The notes beneath the pieces are model-generated. The model made no database searches, was not told the DNA's origin, and saw nothing but the letters and a program-made list of their open reading frames with translations. Below, piece by piece: positions 12,868-23,332 of a stretch of 64,000 bases of DNA. The translations under genes and the position numbers were made by a program. The stretch comes from Vanrija pseudolonga. Its lineage: Eukaryota; Basidiomycota; Tremellomycetes; Trichosporonales; Trichosporonaceae. The stretch spans positions 744,001 through 808,000 of the forward strand of contig NC_085854.1 in assembly GCF_020906515.1 (NCBI RefSeq), written 5' to 3'. Position 1 is the first letter of the stretch, and each line of letters begins with the position of its first letter.

Positions 12868-13641
12868 CTACACCACCACGAGAGCGAGGGCGGCAGCCCC
12901 AGCGAGCACCGCGCCGAGGTGCACCCCTGCTGCTGTGGGGGACGCAGCGCTCGACACGCCGTCGGTGCCGTACCCGACCCCGACGTGCAGAGAGTACGTC
13001 GGGTATCCGTTGTCTGGCGGGCCGCCGCCGTCCTGGATGGTGAACGAGTCGCTCTGCGCCAGGACGTCTGTGCCGTGTATCAGCCCGAGTTGCCCAGCCC
13101 GAAACTCACTGCTCTTGCCCGCCTCGACGAGCTGGAGGACGTAGCCTGACCCATAGGCCGCGCCGCCGAGCGCCGCGTCGACGACGTTGACTTGCGCCAC
13201 GCCCTTCGGGATGTCCTTGACGATCCGGACAGGCGCGGACAGCAGCGACGGGTTGGGTGTCGCCGTAGTCAGGATCAGGTCGACCGACACGTCCTGCTTC
13301 TTCCACCCCGCCTTGTTGTTGCCAGTGTAGTTGAGCGACCCTGCGTGCGGGGGTCAGTCTGTGCGCCGCGGAGCAGAGCAGGGGAGTGACGCCGTTCACG
13401 GCGACTCGCGAGCGGGCGACTCGACTCAACTCCACTCACAGCCAGCCGTGTGCGTCGGGGCATTGAAGAGCGCGGGATAGCTCGGCGCCGGGAGGGGGGC
13501 TTGCGCGCCGCCCCCACCGGGAGCGCTCGGCGCAGTGGGCGCACTGGGAGCGACGTCCGTCGTCGTTACCGCCGTGAACTGTGCCGTCGCCGCGGCGGCG
13601 AGGAGCGGCGCGAGGCGCACAAGGGTGCCGAGTATCCTCAT
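12868..13641 (-). CDS. Kre9/Knh1-like secreted cell-wall protein, probable GPI anchor (family member 1)
   Basis: Exons 13641-13440 and 13340-12868 give 224 residues. Signal peptide MRILGTLVRLAPLLAAAATAQ, then a Pro/Ala-rich stretch. The phase-1 intron splits a Trp codon (T|GG) to give GWSLNYTGNNKAGWKKQDV. The following domain has the Kre9/Knh1 pattern: an extracellular beta-sandwich with SGYVLQLVEAGKSSEF, HGTDVLAQSDSFTI closing it. The tail ends in a hydrophobic run (LAGAAALALVVV) typical of a GPI signal. Kre9/Knh1 proteins take part in beta-1,6-glucan assembly in yeasts; the role here is inferred from fold only. Of the six putative members this one matches the family best. Confidence 0.7.
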
Positions 13642-14434
13642 TGTGTCGGTGATGGGTGTTATGCGAGAGTGAGTGAGTGAACAGAGTGTCGAGGGTGGCA
13701 AGCGATGCGTGCTGTATAAGCAGCTTGCTTCTTCTCGCCCACGCACCCCGCTCCTCGCTCCCTCCTCCCTCCTCGCGTCCTCGCATCGTCAATCTTGACA
13801 ATCTTCTCGCGCGTGTGCCGTGTTTGGCACACTCACACCGCATTGATGCACGCCACCCAAACGGCTCGAGCGCGAGCGACGACAGTGGCAAGTGGCACGC
13901 ACGGCACAGGCGCCACGCGCGCGACAACAACAATACCACAAACAACATCCGCAGCGAGGCCACAATCCGCAGCGACAATGGAGCGTGCAGCGAGGTTACA
14001 GGCGACCTCCCGGCTGGTCAAAGGACATAAAGCAGGCATGATGACCCAGTCGTTCCCCATCTCTCCTTTGCCACCCTCCCCCTCCCCCACCACCCACCAC
14101 CATGCCCACCAAGCACACACACTACATCGACCTCCCATCCCACCCCCTCCGCGACCCGCTCACCCCGCGCATGCTCGCCGCCGTGGCAGTCATGCTGGCC
14201 TTTATCGGCGGCTGCGTCGTGGGGTCGTATGTGGGCGAGTATGTGTCATGGGCGTGGGCGTGAATGACGCCAGTAGGCTGCCGATAGTGCGGTTCCAGCA
14301 AACCCAGGCTGCATGTCTTGGCGCGCGGCGCGCTGCTGCGGACAAGTCCGCGATACGACGACGGCGATCACGCAAATACGTAACTCCCAACTCAAATCTC
14401 TCTCTGCTCTGTTTTGAATCAACCCAACACCACC
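13642..14434. promoter_or_regulatory. Divergent promoter region between two surface-protein genes
   Basis: The genes at 13641 (minus) and 14435 (plus) point away from each other, so both promoters lie in these 793 bp. A TATA-like GTATAAG occurs near 13714-13720. No other feature was recognised. Confidence 0.4.
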
Positions 14435-15171
14435 ATGCGCATCGCCGCTCTTCTTCTCCTCGCTGTGCCGTTCGCGTCGGCGCAGTCCGCCAGCGCGAAC
14501 GCGAGCGTCAGCGCCAGCCCCAGTCCCAGCGTCAGCATCAACTCCAGCGCGAGCACCAACGCCAGCAGCACGAGCTCGCAGTCCTCCCTCGGCCCGTCGC
14601 CTACCCCAGCCTCGGCGTCGTCCTCTACCCTGCCCGTACCAGTGCACCCCGGCGTGAGCATCACGACGCCCAACGCGACCACGTACTGTGAGTGTCGCGA
14701 CCGGGCGGTCGCCGCTAACAACCAGGGGTCAAGGGCAAGGGCTACAATCCGGCGTCGTGGACGCCTTTCGCGACCAACAACTCGGCCGCCCTGCCCAAGT
14801 TCAACCTCTGGCTCTCGCACGCCAACGTCTCGATGCTCGGCGCCGCGCCCAGTCTGATAGTGAACAACTACCTCCTGACCAAGGGCGGCCTCGACATTGC
14901 CGAAAACAACGCCAGCACGACCTTCTACGCCGGCCAGCTCGACTCGGTCGTGCCCGGCCCCGGGTTCGTCGCGGCGCTCATTAGCGCCGGGAACCTGTCC
15001 GACGTGTGGGCCGTGTCGGCGCCGTTTGAGATCAAGCCCGACGGCACCAAGCCGTTCGCGGACACCAAGCCCGGCGCAGCGGGCCGCCGCGCTGCGTTAC
15101 CCGCCAGCAACGGCGTCACGCTCCTCCTTGGCGGTGTGGGTGTGGTCGTCGGTGCCGCGCTCCTTGTTTAG
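14435..15171 (+). CDS. Secreted Kre9/Knh1-like protein, probable GPI anchor (family member 2)
   Basis: Exons 14435-14687 and 14726-15171 give 232 residues. Signal peptide MRIAALLLLAVPFASAQS, then a Ser/Asn/Ala-rich stretch with many N-S-S and N-A-S sequons, suggesting heavy glycosylation. The phase-1 intron again splits a Trp codon (TAC T|GG) giving TYWVKGKGYNPASWTPF. The domain closes with VWAVSAPFEIKPDGTKPF, nearly the same as VVAVSGQFEIKPTGTTPL in the gene at 16872-17559. The C-terminus LLLGGVGVVVGAALLV looks like a GPI signal. It is the only family member on the plus strand. Function inferred as cell-wall associated. Confidence 0.68.
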
Positions 15172-15376
15172 CGCGGCGAGCGCGCCATTGCAGCAGCGGT
15201 AGAGCACAGTACAACCTTACAGCGGTAGAGTGCGTGGGAAGGATACCATGCAGTATTATAGTCTACAAGATGCGTAATGTCCTATGTCATGGTCGTGGCA
15301 GGTGGGATGTCCCGGGTATGTCTGGTCATTCGCAGCAGCGTCGTCGTCACAAGCTTGGCCCGGCGTGGGGTGGGCC

Positions 15377-16476
15377 CTACGCCGCCGCCGCGACGCCAGC
15401 GAGCAGCGCGACCGCGGCGCCAATAACGGCCGTCGCGCCGGGGAAGCGCGGCTCGGCGCCGCTCTTGGGCTTCGTAAAGTTGTATGGCGGGGGGAGCTTC
15501 TCCGCGAAGCCGCGGAACTTGATCTCGAAGAACTGGGATGTGGCGTAGACGTCTGCGCGGAGTGAGCGGGGTACAGGCGCAGTGGCAGCCGCAACTTACG
15601 GCTGAGGTCGCTCGGGTCGACCATCATGACCATCCAGCCCCCGGCAGCCTGGCTACAATGTCAGCGCTGACACCACCGCACACTCACGCCGAGCTCGGGA
15701 CGCCAGAGTAGAACGACCCGTTGCCGCCGGGCAGCGTGTAGATGCCGTAGCTGTTCCTCGAGATGGCGAGGTCGCGGTTCACGAGGAGGAAGGTGACCTG
15801 CGTCGCTGGGTCCGGGGCGCCGGCGCCCGTGTCCCAGTTCCAGAGGGCGACCGAGTGGCCCGACTGGACCCCTGGGGGTGTTAGTGGCGCCGACAGAGAG
15901 CGGAGTAGTTGGCACAGAAGAGACGAGGTCGATCGAGGGCTGCGGAAAGACTCGCGGCGCCGACCGGAAGCCGAAGCCTGGGCTGCGGGACCGGGCGCCG
16001 TCGAGCGAGTGAGTGGACGCATGCCCGGTCCCCGAAGCTGCAGCAAGCTTCGCCCACCTCGCTCCCATCAGCGGTGATCACTCACAGTAGTCTGACGAGC
16101 CGGGCCAGGTGATGGCCACGCCGTTGCTCGTCTTGCCGGGGCTCGGGAGCGTCGTGTTGATGGTCGAGACGGCGCTCGTCGTGCTGCTCGGCACCGTGGT
16201 GTGGTTGCCAAACGTGCCGTTTGTCGGCGTGGGGAACGCCGTGCCGTTGAGCGAGAGCGTGCCGTTCGGGCTGAGCGTGAAGTTGCCAGATGGCGCGGGG
16301 ACGGCCGTGCTGTTGCTGTTGCCGTTGGCGTTGCCGCCGTTGTTCGTTGGTGCGGGCTGGTCCGAGCTGCTCGCGCCGTTGCCGTTCCCATTGCCGCCGT
16401 TGTTGCCGCCCGACGTCGAGCTCTGCGCCGCGGCCAGCAGCGGCAGGAGGAAAAACGAGAGTAGTGGTGTTCGCAT
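15377..16476 (-). CDS. Secreted Kre9/Knh1-like protein, Asn/Gly/Ser-rich, probable GPI anchor (family member 3)
   Basis: Four exons, 16476-16086, 15871-15688, 15652-15600 and 15552-15377, give 267 residues. Signal peptide MRTPLLSFFLLPLLAAAQ, then an Asn/Gly/Ser/Thr-rich region rich in N-G-T and N-F-T sequons. The first intron splits a Trp codon (TAC T|GG), giving DYWVQSGHSVALWNWD. The domain includes VTFLLVNRDLAISRNSYGIY and GGWMVMMVDPSD and ends ATSQFFEIKFRGF. A hydrophobic tail (VIGAAVALLAGVAAAA) follows a KPKSGAEPRFPG linker, as in a GPI signal. It shares the intron position and domain ending with its neighbours. Confidence 0.66.
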
Positions 16477-16871
16477 TGTCGTAGTGAGTGGTGTGTGTGA
16501 TGTTGACAACAAGTGCGGGCGGCGGGAGTCGTACGAAAAGGGGCTGGCTGAGAGTGGTGGTGGTGGAGGTTGGCCGCCGCGGCCGGCGCGAGGCACAGCT
16601 TGAAGGATTCCAGGCCGCCGCTGACTGCCGGCAACAGCAACGACAAAAACGACGACGACGGCCACAACAATGGAACGACACGGCTCAAGGCACGAGATCT
16701 CGATATCCAGATGATGAGATGGGTGGACGGGGCATGCAACCTGCCAGCGGTGGTGCGATGGCAACGCGCTGCGTCGCCTATTGTCGTGCTCGTCGTCGCC
16801 TGCGCCGCCGCTCCTGCCCAAAGATTATGTATACATGGCGTACAAGCTACATTATATGCGCCGGCCAGCGG
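16477..16871. other. Short intergenic region in the surface-protein cluster
   Basis: About 395 bp upstream of family member 3. It holds its promoter and the 3' end of the next gene; nothing else seen. Confidence 0.5.
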
Positions 16872-17559
16872 CTAGAGTAGGAGGGCAGCGGCGCCAGCAG
16901 CGGCGGCAGCGAGCGCTGCGCCGGGTATGGTGGCCCGCGACGCGCTGCTTGGCGGACGGCGCGTGTACTGCGGCGAGAGGGGCGTCGTGCCCGTCGGCTT
17001 GATCTCGAACTGGCCCGAGACGGCGACGACGTCTGGGCGTGTTAGCGGCGGCGTGCAGCGAGCGAGTGAGCGAGCGCAACGTACCAGAGTCGACGCCGGC
17101 CGAGGTGAGGAACAGAGTGTACCCCGTCGCAGGCGGTGCGCGGGCGACGATGCTGTTGTTTGCCGGGATGTCGATGGAGATCCACTGTGGTGGGGCTGGG
17201 AGATGTCAGTGTGGGCATGCGCGTCGCCGCTGGGGCCGGGGTCCTTTGTCCCACTCACAGTTGCTCGAGAGCAGCACGGGCGACGTGAACGCCGACACGA
17301 AGGGGTTGGTGATGAACAGGTCGGTCGAGAGGTTGACGCTGCGCCAGACTGCCGAGTTTTGCGCGCCGAGCACCCCTGGGCGTGTGTTAGCATGCTTGAC
17401 CCGCGCCGCGCCGCGCCGCGCGCACGCACAATACTCGTCGGGGGAGGGGAAGAGAAATGTCGTGAGGTTGCGGTTGTTGAGCTGGAGCGCGAGGGCCGGA
17501 GCAGCAGCAGCGAACAGCAGGACCAGCAGCAGCATTGCCGCGCGGGCGATAGCCGCCAT
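16872..17559 (-). CDS. Secreted Kre9/Knh1-like protein, probable GPI anchor (family member 4)
   Basis: Four exons, 17559-17430, 17375-17259, 17195-17085 and 17032-16872, give 172 residues. Signal peptide MAAIARAAMLLLVLLFAAAAPALA. Unlike its neighbours it has almost no Ser/Thr spacer: the domain begins within about 40 residues. The first intron (donor GTGCGT) splits a Trp codon (TAT T|GG) giving YWVLGAQNSAVWRSVN. The domain runs through ITNPFVSAFTSPVLL, WISIDIPANNS and ends VVAVSGQFEIKPTGTTPL. The tail PGAALAAAAAGAAALLL fits a GPI signal. Closest in wording to the plus-strand member at 14435. Confidence 0.66.
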
Positions 17560-17967
17560 GGCTGATAATGGTAGTGGGTAGAGAGTCTTGTCGAGAAAGA
17601 TTCGTGGGTGGGTGAAAGGAGACTGATGTGCATGCCGCGTGCCGCCGATAAGTAAGTGCGCGCGCTGCTCGCTTCTGGTATCGCTTGCTTGTCGTCGTCG
17701 TCGCTCGTCGCCCGCTGCGCTGCACAGCTCCCCTCTCCTTGCGCCGTCCGCCCGCAGCCGCTGGGGCCCACGAGTACAGTGGTGGCGCCGGCGTGGCACC
17801 TGTTTAGCCCGCCGGGGTCTATTATCGCTCTCGCTCTCTCGCGCCCTCGCCTCGGGCCTTTGCCCCTGCGCGGTCTGTCGTTGGCCCCACGCGAGACAGG
17901 GCCTGCACGAGCACACGGTTCTATTCATGCATTGTCCAGAGACCGAGGGCAGCACTCAGGATACTTG
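17560..17967. other. Intergenic region in the surface-protein cluster
   Basis: About 410 bp between family members 4 and 5. Overlapping frames on both strands are shadows. No feature recognised. Confidence 0.5.
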
Positions 17968-19204
17968 CTACAACAGTATCGTGGTCAGCAGCGCAATCCC
18001 GAAACCGGCAGCAGCAGCGACACTACGCCCTGCGCGCGTGCTGATGATGCGCGCGTGCGCGCCCGAGTCCTGCATGCTGGCAGCGACGGGCGGCGGGCTC
18101 ACCCCGCGCCCGAGGACGATAAAGGGGTCGGACGTGACCAGCACCTCTGCGTCGGTCGGCATCAGCATGGCCTCGTGTCGAGCCAGTCGGTACCCACCCT
18201 CGAAGCCCGCGGCGGCGGCCGCGTCAGCAAAGAACACGACGTATCCTCCCCCAGAGGGGAGGTTGGCGATGCCTCTTGTGCGGAAGCGCACGCGCAAGGT
18301 GCCGGGTGGCACTGGCGTTGTCAGCTCGCTCTCTCTTGCCGGCGGCACCACCCACCAGCGGCGGCCAGGAGACAGAGGTACGGCCGCGACGTGTCCGTGT
18401 GGTTAAGGTTCGCGAGGTACAGGTCTGCGGCCACGTCTAGCGGCCGCGAGAGGGTGACGTGCGCGTGCCGGCGTTCGAGCGTCCCTGTGTCGCGAGTCGG
18501 GAGCGGCGGCGCAGCAAGCGACGAGCAAAGGCCGGAAACGCAGGCACGCGGGCAAAGCGGCGGCGGCGGCGATAATATCGGCCGGTCAGTAAGCAGCAAT
18601 GTCAGCCAGCAGCCTCGCCACGCGCCACGCCACGCCACAACCACGTACAGCTCGTACTCGCGTTCGGGTAGGCAAAGGCCACGGGATCAGTAGTGGCCGG
18701 GACGATGGGCGGCGCGGAGCTCGGGTCTGGGGGCAGGCTGCTGCTCGAAGTGGGAGGGGGCAGCACGGTCGAGTTGGGCACCCAGTTGGGCAAGACGGTC
18801 GCGTTGCGCACGTCGGGCATGGTGCTTGGGGGCGTCGGTACGAGGGGGTGGAACGTGGTGGTGGTGGTTGCGTTGGCACAGGCGCTGGCTGTGGAGTTGC
18901 GCGACGCCGTGACGTTGGCGGGGAGGCTGTCGCCGACTGTGGTGATGAGCGATGAGGTGTTCGCGGTGCTCGGGACAGGCGGGGTCGGGTAGGGCACTGG
19001 CTCTGGGAACGAGATTGAGCCGGGGAGCGTTGGAGGAGGAGGAGAGGGCGTGGGAGGAGGAGCAGGAGGGGGAGAGGGCGTGGGATATGGCGACGACGAG
19101 GCGGCGGGCGCGGCGTCCTGCGCCGACGTGACTGGGAGAGAAGCGAGTATACACACGAGCAGGGAGACGAGGAAGAGAGCGAAGGTAGTTGGGGCTGGGG
19201 GCAT
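17968..19204 (-). CDS. Secreted Pro/Thr/Ser-rich Kre9/Knh1-like protein (family member 5)
   Basis: Exons 19204-18649, 18484-18356 and 18311-17968 give 342 residues. Signal peptide MPPAPTTFALFLVSLLVCILA, then a long Pro/Ser/Thr-rich stalk (about residues 30-185; runs such as SPPPAPPPTPSPPPP and many N-sequons). The first intron, longer than usual at 164 nt with donor GTACGT, splits a Trp codon (AGC T|GG) giving SCWTLERRHAHVTLS-type sequence. The domain has VAADLYLANLNHTDT, GGGYVVFFADAAAAAGFEGGY and ends VLVTSDPFIVLGRG. A hydrophobic C-terminus (VAAAAGFGIALLTTILL) fits a GPI signal. The weakest of the six for the domain call. Confidence 0.6.
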
Positions 19205-19416
19205 GAGGGGGGAGGGAGGGGTGGACGAGGTGTCATGTACATCCTCGACGTTGAACAACAATGAAAGAAGCGGTCCATCGCTGCTGATCCCATCGACGAC
19301 GACGCACAGACCTCGCAACTCGCAGGTGAGTGGCACAAGGCAGTGTCTGGGTTTTTACAGCATACATTTCATTGTTCTACAGTACGCTCGCTTCATCGTC
19401 CTTCTCCAACTTGCAT

Positions 19417-21165
19417 TTACACGAGCAGCGCGACGCCAACGAGCGCAGCGACGGCAAGCACCGGCGCCGCGGCGAGAGCACTGCCACCGCTCGGCTTGTG
19501 GCTCGCGCTCGCGGTCGCAGGGGCAGACACGCTCGCCGTCGCCGGCAGGCTCGCGCCGCCGCTCACGCTCGGCACGGCGCCGCCGGCCACCGGGGCGGTC
19601 GAGTTCTCGGCACGCGGCGCAACGACGAGGCGCTTGCCGTTCGCGCCGGGAGCGCCGTCAGCGCCCTTCTTGCCCGCGGCGCCATCGCTGCCAGACTTGC
19701 CGGCGGAGCCATCAGAGCCCTTTGCTCCGTCGCTGCCGGACTTGCCAGCGGACCCGTCGGACCCCTTGCTGCCGTCGCTACCCGACTTGCCAGCGGCGCC
19801 ATCAGCCCCCTTGGCCCCGTCGCTGCCGGCCTTGCCGGGGCTGCCAGCCGAGCCCGCAGCTCCGTCGGCGCCCTTCTGGCCCGCGGAGCCATCAGACCCC
19901 TTGGCACCGTCGCTTCCGGCCTTGCCAGGAGCACCAGCGCTGCCAGGCTTGCCGTCCGCGCCAGCAGAACCAGCGGAGCCAGCAGCGCCGGGCTTGCCAT
20001 CAGCTCCCTTGGAGCCGTCGCTGCCGGACTTGCCAGGAGACCCAGCAGAACCAGCAGCGCCAGGCTTGCCATCAGCCCCCTTAGCTCCATCAGCCCCAGC
20101 CTTGCCCGGGCTACCAGCAGCACCAGGCTTGCCATCAGCTCCCTTGGAGCCATCCGAGCCAGACTTGCCTGGAGATCCAGGCTTGCCATCAGCTCCCTTG
20201 GCTCCATCGGTGCCGGCCTTGCCCGGGCTACCAGCGGAACCAGGTTTGCCATCAGCTCCCTTGGCTCCATCAGCCCCAGACTTGCCCGGAGACCCGGCCT
20301 TGCCATCGGCGCCAGCAGAACCAGGTTTGCCATCAGCTCCCTTGGACCCAGCGGTGCCAGCTTTGCCAGGAGATCCAGCAGCTCCAGGCTTTCCATTAGC
20401 TCCCCTGGAGCCGTCGGTACCAGCCTTTCCGGGGCTACCAGCAGCTCCGGCCTTGCCATCAGCTCCCTTGGCCCCGTCGGCGCCAGCCTTGCCAGGAGAT
20501 CCAGCCTTGCCGTCGGTGCCAGCGCCGCCAGCAGCTCCAGCCTTGCCGTCGGCACCGTCGGCCCCCTTGGCCCCGTCGGCGGCCTTCTTGCTGTCGTCCG
20601 CCGAGCCAGTGTTGGCATTGTCGGGGACCACGTCGGCAGAGTTGTCGGTCGGGTTGTCCGACTTGCCAAAGTTGCCGTTGGCGGTGTTGTCCGCATTGTC
20701 GTCGTGCGAGATGGGGGCGACAGAGTCGGTGACTTTGCCGTCTTCGCCGTCCGCGCCACTAGCTCCGTCTGCTCCCTTCTGGCCGTCTGCTCCCTTCTGG
20801 CCGTCTGAGCCCGACGAGCCGAGGTTGCCATTGGCAGTGTTGTCCGCGTTGTCGTCGTGCGAGATGGGAGGGACATCGTCGCTGACTTTGCCGTCTTCGC
20901 CGTCCGTGCCTGCCTGGCCTGCGCTGCCGCTGTCGGTGTTGTCCTTGCTGTCGTCCCCGCTGTTGTCTGCGTTGGTGGCAGAAGCTGCCTCGTCACCGGA
21001 CGCGCCATCAGCGCCCTTCTTGCCTGGCTCGCCGTCCTGGCGACGGTGCTGCGCGGGGTAGACTCCATCGCGCGCTTCAACGCCAGTGCTGAGCTCGCCA
21101 CGCGGGGTGGGACGCGCTGCTGCGAGCGGCAGGAGGAGGAGGGGCACGGCCTTGCTGATCTTCAT
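19417..21165 (-). CDS. Collagen-like Gly-X-Y repeat surface protein, probable GPI anchor
   Basis: Single exon, 582 residues. Signal peptide MKISKAVPLLLLPLAAARP. A dibasic HRRQD near residues 40-44 could be a Kex2 cleavage site. A short Gly-X-Y start (GEPGKKGADGASG) is followed by Asp/Asn-rich spacers containing a duplicated block (VxDxVxPISHDDNADNTANGN, near 93-114 and 144-165). Residues about 198-510 are about 100 nearly unbroken Gly-X-Y triplets, mainly GAD, GKP, GSP, GKA and GAK; Pro is mostly in X or Y and Lys/Asp alternate, as in triple helices held by salt bridges. A Ser/Ala/Pro tail leads to a hydrophobic end (AVAALVGVALLV) like a GPI signal. Likely a rod-like surface protein; function unknown. 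Confidence 0.85.
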   Translation of the reverse strand: MKISKAVPLLLLPLAAARPTPRGELSTGVEARDGVYPAQHRRQDGEPGKKGADGASGDEAASATNADNSGDDSKDNTDSGSAGQAGTDGEDGKVSDDVPPISHDDNADNTANGNLGSSGSDGQKGADGQKGADGASGADGEDGKVTDSVAPISHDDNADNTANGNFGKSDNPTDNSADVVPDNANTGSADDSKKAADGAKGADGADGKAGAAGGAGTDGKAGSPGKAGADGAKGADGKAGAAGSPGKAGTDGSRGANGKPGAAGSPGKAGTAGSKGADGKPGSAGADGKAGSPGKSGADGAKGADGKPGSAGSPGKAGTDGAKGADGKPGSPGKSGSDGSKGADGKPGAAGSPGKAGADGAKGADGKPGAAGSAGSPGKSGSDGSKGADGKPGAAGSAGSAGADGKPGSAGAPGKAGSDGAKGSDGSAGQKGADGAAGSAGSPGKAGSDGAKGADGAAGKSGSDGSKGSDGSAGKSGSDGAKGSDGSAGKSGSDGAAGKKGADGAPGANGKRLVVAPRAENSTAPVAGGAVPSVSGGASLPATASVSAPATASASHKPSGGSALAAAPVLAVAALVGVALLV

Positions 21166-22117
21166 TGTAGTGTTGGTGTGGTGGCGGGCCGTGGCGCCAC
21201 CTCTGGCCAGCTCTTAAGAAGAGCGTGTGTGTGTGTGTGCTCTCGACATGGTGATCCCGCTTACGTTCAGCTCGCGCGCGTGCTGTCGTGATGCAAGTAA
21301 CAATGGTGCACGGAGGCTGGGTTCCTGTTTGGGCGTGTTGCCAAGGCAGAGTTGTCAGAGGTGTCACAGAATGTCAGAGCACGAAGCACGGCATGTCAGA
21401 GGATCAGAACACGATGGACGACGCACGACGAATGCCAGAACCCAATCCACCCGACACAAAGGGCGCCAGCCTCTCGACACCGATGCCGTTGCCTCCGAGA
21501 TTGAACGGGAGACATTGGCGTTTCGAGATGACTTAGCGACCACGGGTTGGCCCGTCGTGCGGCGATTTACCGACCTTCCCGCCCCTTGCATTTGGGCCTT
21601 TGCTGTTGCACTGTCTGCTCGACGAACAGTGACGTTGATAGTGTTGAAGCATAACTCTGATGTTTGAGAGCGCGGCAGTCTGTCTGGCGAGGACGGGGAG
21701 GACGGGAGTGTGTGTGTTTGTTGACACGTTTGTTGTGGGGGGGGTCGAGTGGGTGTGTGCCGAGTGGGTGTGCCGAGAGAGTGTGCCGAGTGGGTGGCCG
21801 GGAGCTGTGCCTGTTGCCGGTCGGTCGGTCGGTGGATATGATGGCTGAGGGGGGCGACGACATCAGCGTTTTGAGTTTGCATCACGACACAAATCGGACA
21901 CTCACAGCCTTGGCATCGCAATCCTTCGTCACACTCTCCACACAGAACACACTCGACAGCAGTCAGCCCGCCCTCACACACACACACACACTGACAGGTG
22001 GTACTAATTGCATGAAGGAAATACTAGACGGCTCAATGTTCGGGTCCACGTGCGCACGGCCGGAGCACACACGAGGACTTGGGGTTTTTGACAAGGCAAC
22101 TTACAGCCGCTCACCCC
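21166..22117. other. Intergenic region with dinucleotide repeats
   Basis: About 950 bp. It contains a (GT)n run near 21225-21239 just upstream of the collagen-like gene and a (CA)n run near 21975-21990. No convincing gene. Confidence 0.5.
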
Positions 22118-23332
22118 TTAGAGGACGAGGAAAGCCGTGAGCATCGCGAACGCGAGGGCCGCGCCGGCGCGGACCGGGGTCTTGATGTCAGCGGCCGACT
22201 TGGCCGAGGCCGAAGCCGACGCGGACGCAGAGGGCTTGGTCGACGAGGCAGAGCCGGCAGACGACTTGGCGCCCGAGGCGGAGGCAGACGCCGAGCCGGC
22301 AGCAGAGGGGTGGGCGGCGGCAGACGACGGGGCGGCAGCCTTCGAGGTGGGGAGGACGCCTGGATCTAGTTAGCGCTGTCGCTGATGCCCGTACTCACCC
22401 GAAGCGGAGGGGCCAGCAGCAGAGGCAGAGGGGCCAGCGCCGGTGGGAACAGCAGTGGGCTCGGCCGTGACGGCGGAGTCGATGGCAGATCCCGAGGCGG
22501 CATCCGAGGCGGCGGCGCCGGAGGCCGAAACGTCCGAGGCGGAGGCGGCGTCCGACGCAGAAGCGTCCGAAGGAGCAGCCGAGGCGTCCGAGGGGGCAGC
22601 GGCGGCGTCCGAGGCAGCGACGCCCGAGTCGGCGGCAGAGGCCGACGCGCCGGTGTCCTGGCGACGGTAGACGCGACGGTAGACGGTGTCGTCGGTCGAG
22701 TCGGCCTCGTCGGTCTCGTCGTCAGTGCCGTCGGTCTCATCGGTCTCGTCATCGGTGCCGTCAGTCACGTCGGTGGTGTCGTCGAGCGAGTCGGCCTCGT
22801 CGGTGGTGTCGTCGACCGAGTCGGCCTCGTCGGTGGTGTCGTCGACCGAGTCGGCCTCGTCGGTGGTGTCGTCGACCGAGTCGGCCTCGTCGGTGGTGTC
22901 GTCGACCGAGTCGGCCTCGTCGGTGGTGTCGTCGACCGAGTCGGCCTCGTCGGTGGTGTCGTCGACCGAGTCGGCCTCGTCGGTGGTGTCGTCGACCGAG
23001 TCGGCCTCGTCGGTGGTGTCGGCACCGTCGTCCTGGCGGCGCTCGAGGCTGTCGTCGGTGTCATCGGTGCCGTCGTCGGTGTCCTCGGTGTCGTCGGCAC
23101 CCTCGTCATCAGCGCCGTCGTCGTCGGTCGAGTCGTTGTAGTAGTCGGCCGCGTCGTCGACGGTGCCGTCATCAGCGCCGCCAACGACGGTCGTGTCGAC
23201 AACGTCGGGCGAGGTGGTGGTGTCGTCGACCGACGCGACCTCGTACGTCGTGTCGTCCTGGCGGGCGACGGCGCGCGCGGTAGCCGCGAGAGGGAGGACG
23301 AGGAGGGTGAGGGCCTTGGCGATAGCGACCAT
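22118..23332 (-). CDS. Asp/Thr/Ser-rich repeat surface protein, probable GPI anchor
   Basis: Exons 23332-22399 and 22359-22118 give 391 residues. Signal peptide MVAIAKALTLLVLPLAATARA. The body is strongly acidic, with about eight tandem copies of a ten-residue unit (DDTTDEADSV) encoded by a near-perfect 30-bp DNA repeat, flanked by degenerate DDTTDV/TDDETDE units. Dibasic RRQD motifs occur on both sides of the repeat (LERRQDD and VYRRQDTG), suggesting Kex2 processing. A Ser/Ala-rich stalk follows and the tail (AGAALAFAMLTAFLVL) fits a GPI signal. The intron is phase 1 at a Gly codon. The copy number is likely to vary between strains. No known family. Confidence 0.78.
22801..23010. repeat. 30-bp coding minisatellite, seven perfect tandem copies
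   Basis: The 30-bp unit beginning cggtggtgtcgtcgaccgag is repeated seven times without change, with partly diverged copies on either side. It encodes the acidic decapeptide repeat of the surrounding gene on the minus strand. Exact identity suggests recent expansion or ongoing homogenisation. Confidence 0.95.

Noticed and set aside
19343-21061. A 572-codon plus-strand open frame and a 492-codon one across the collagen-like gene
   Set aside because: They are antisense shadows of the Gly-X-Y repeat; repeated GGN codons give Pro/Ala/Leu-rich frames on the other strand, and no signal or domain is present.
21225-21990. (GT)n and (CA)n runs considered as telomere-like or recombination sites
   Set aside because: Short simple dinucleotide repeats with no other supporting signal.
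22771-23019. Regular 30-bp repeats considered as a CRISPR array
   Set aside because: The copies are directly adjacent with no spacers, lie inside a coding frame and the genome is eukaryotic.
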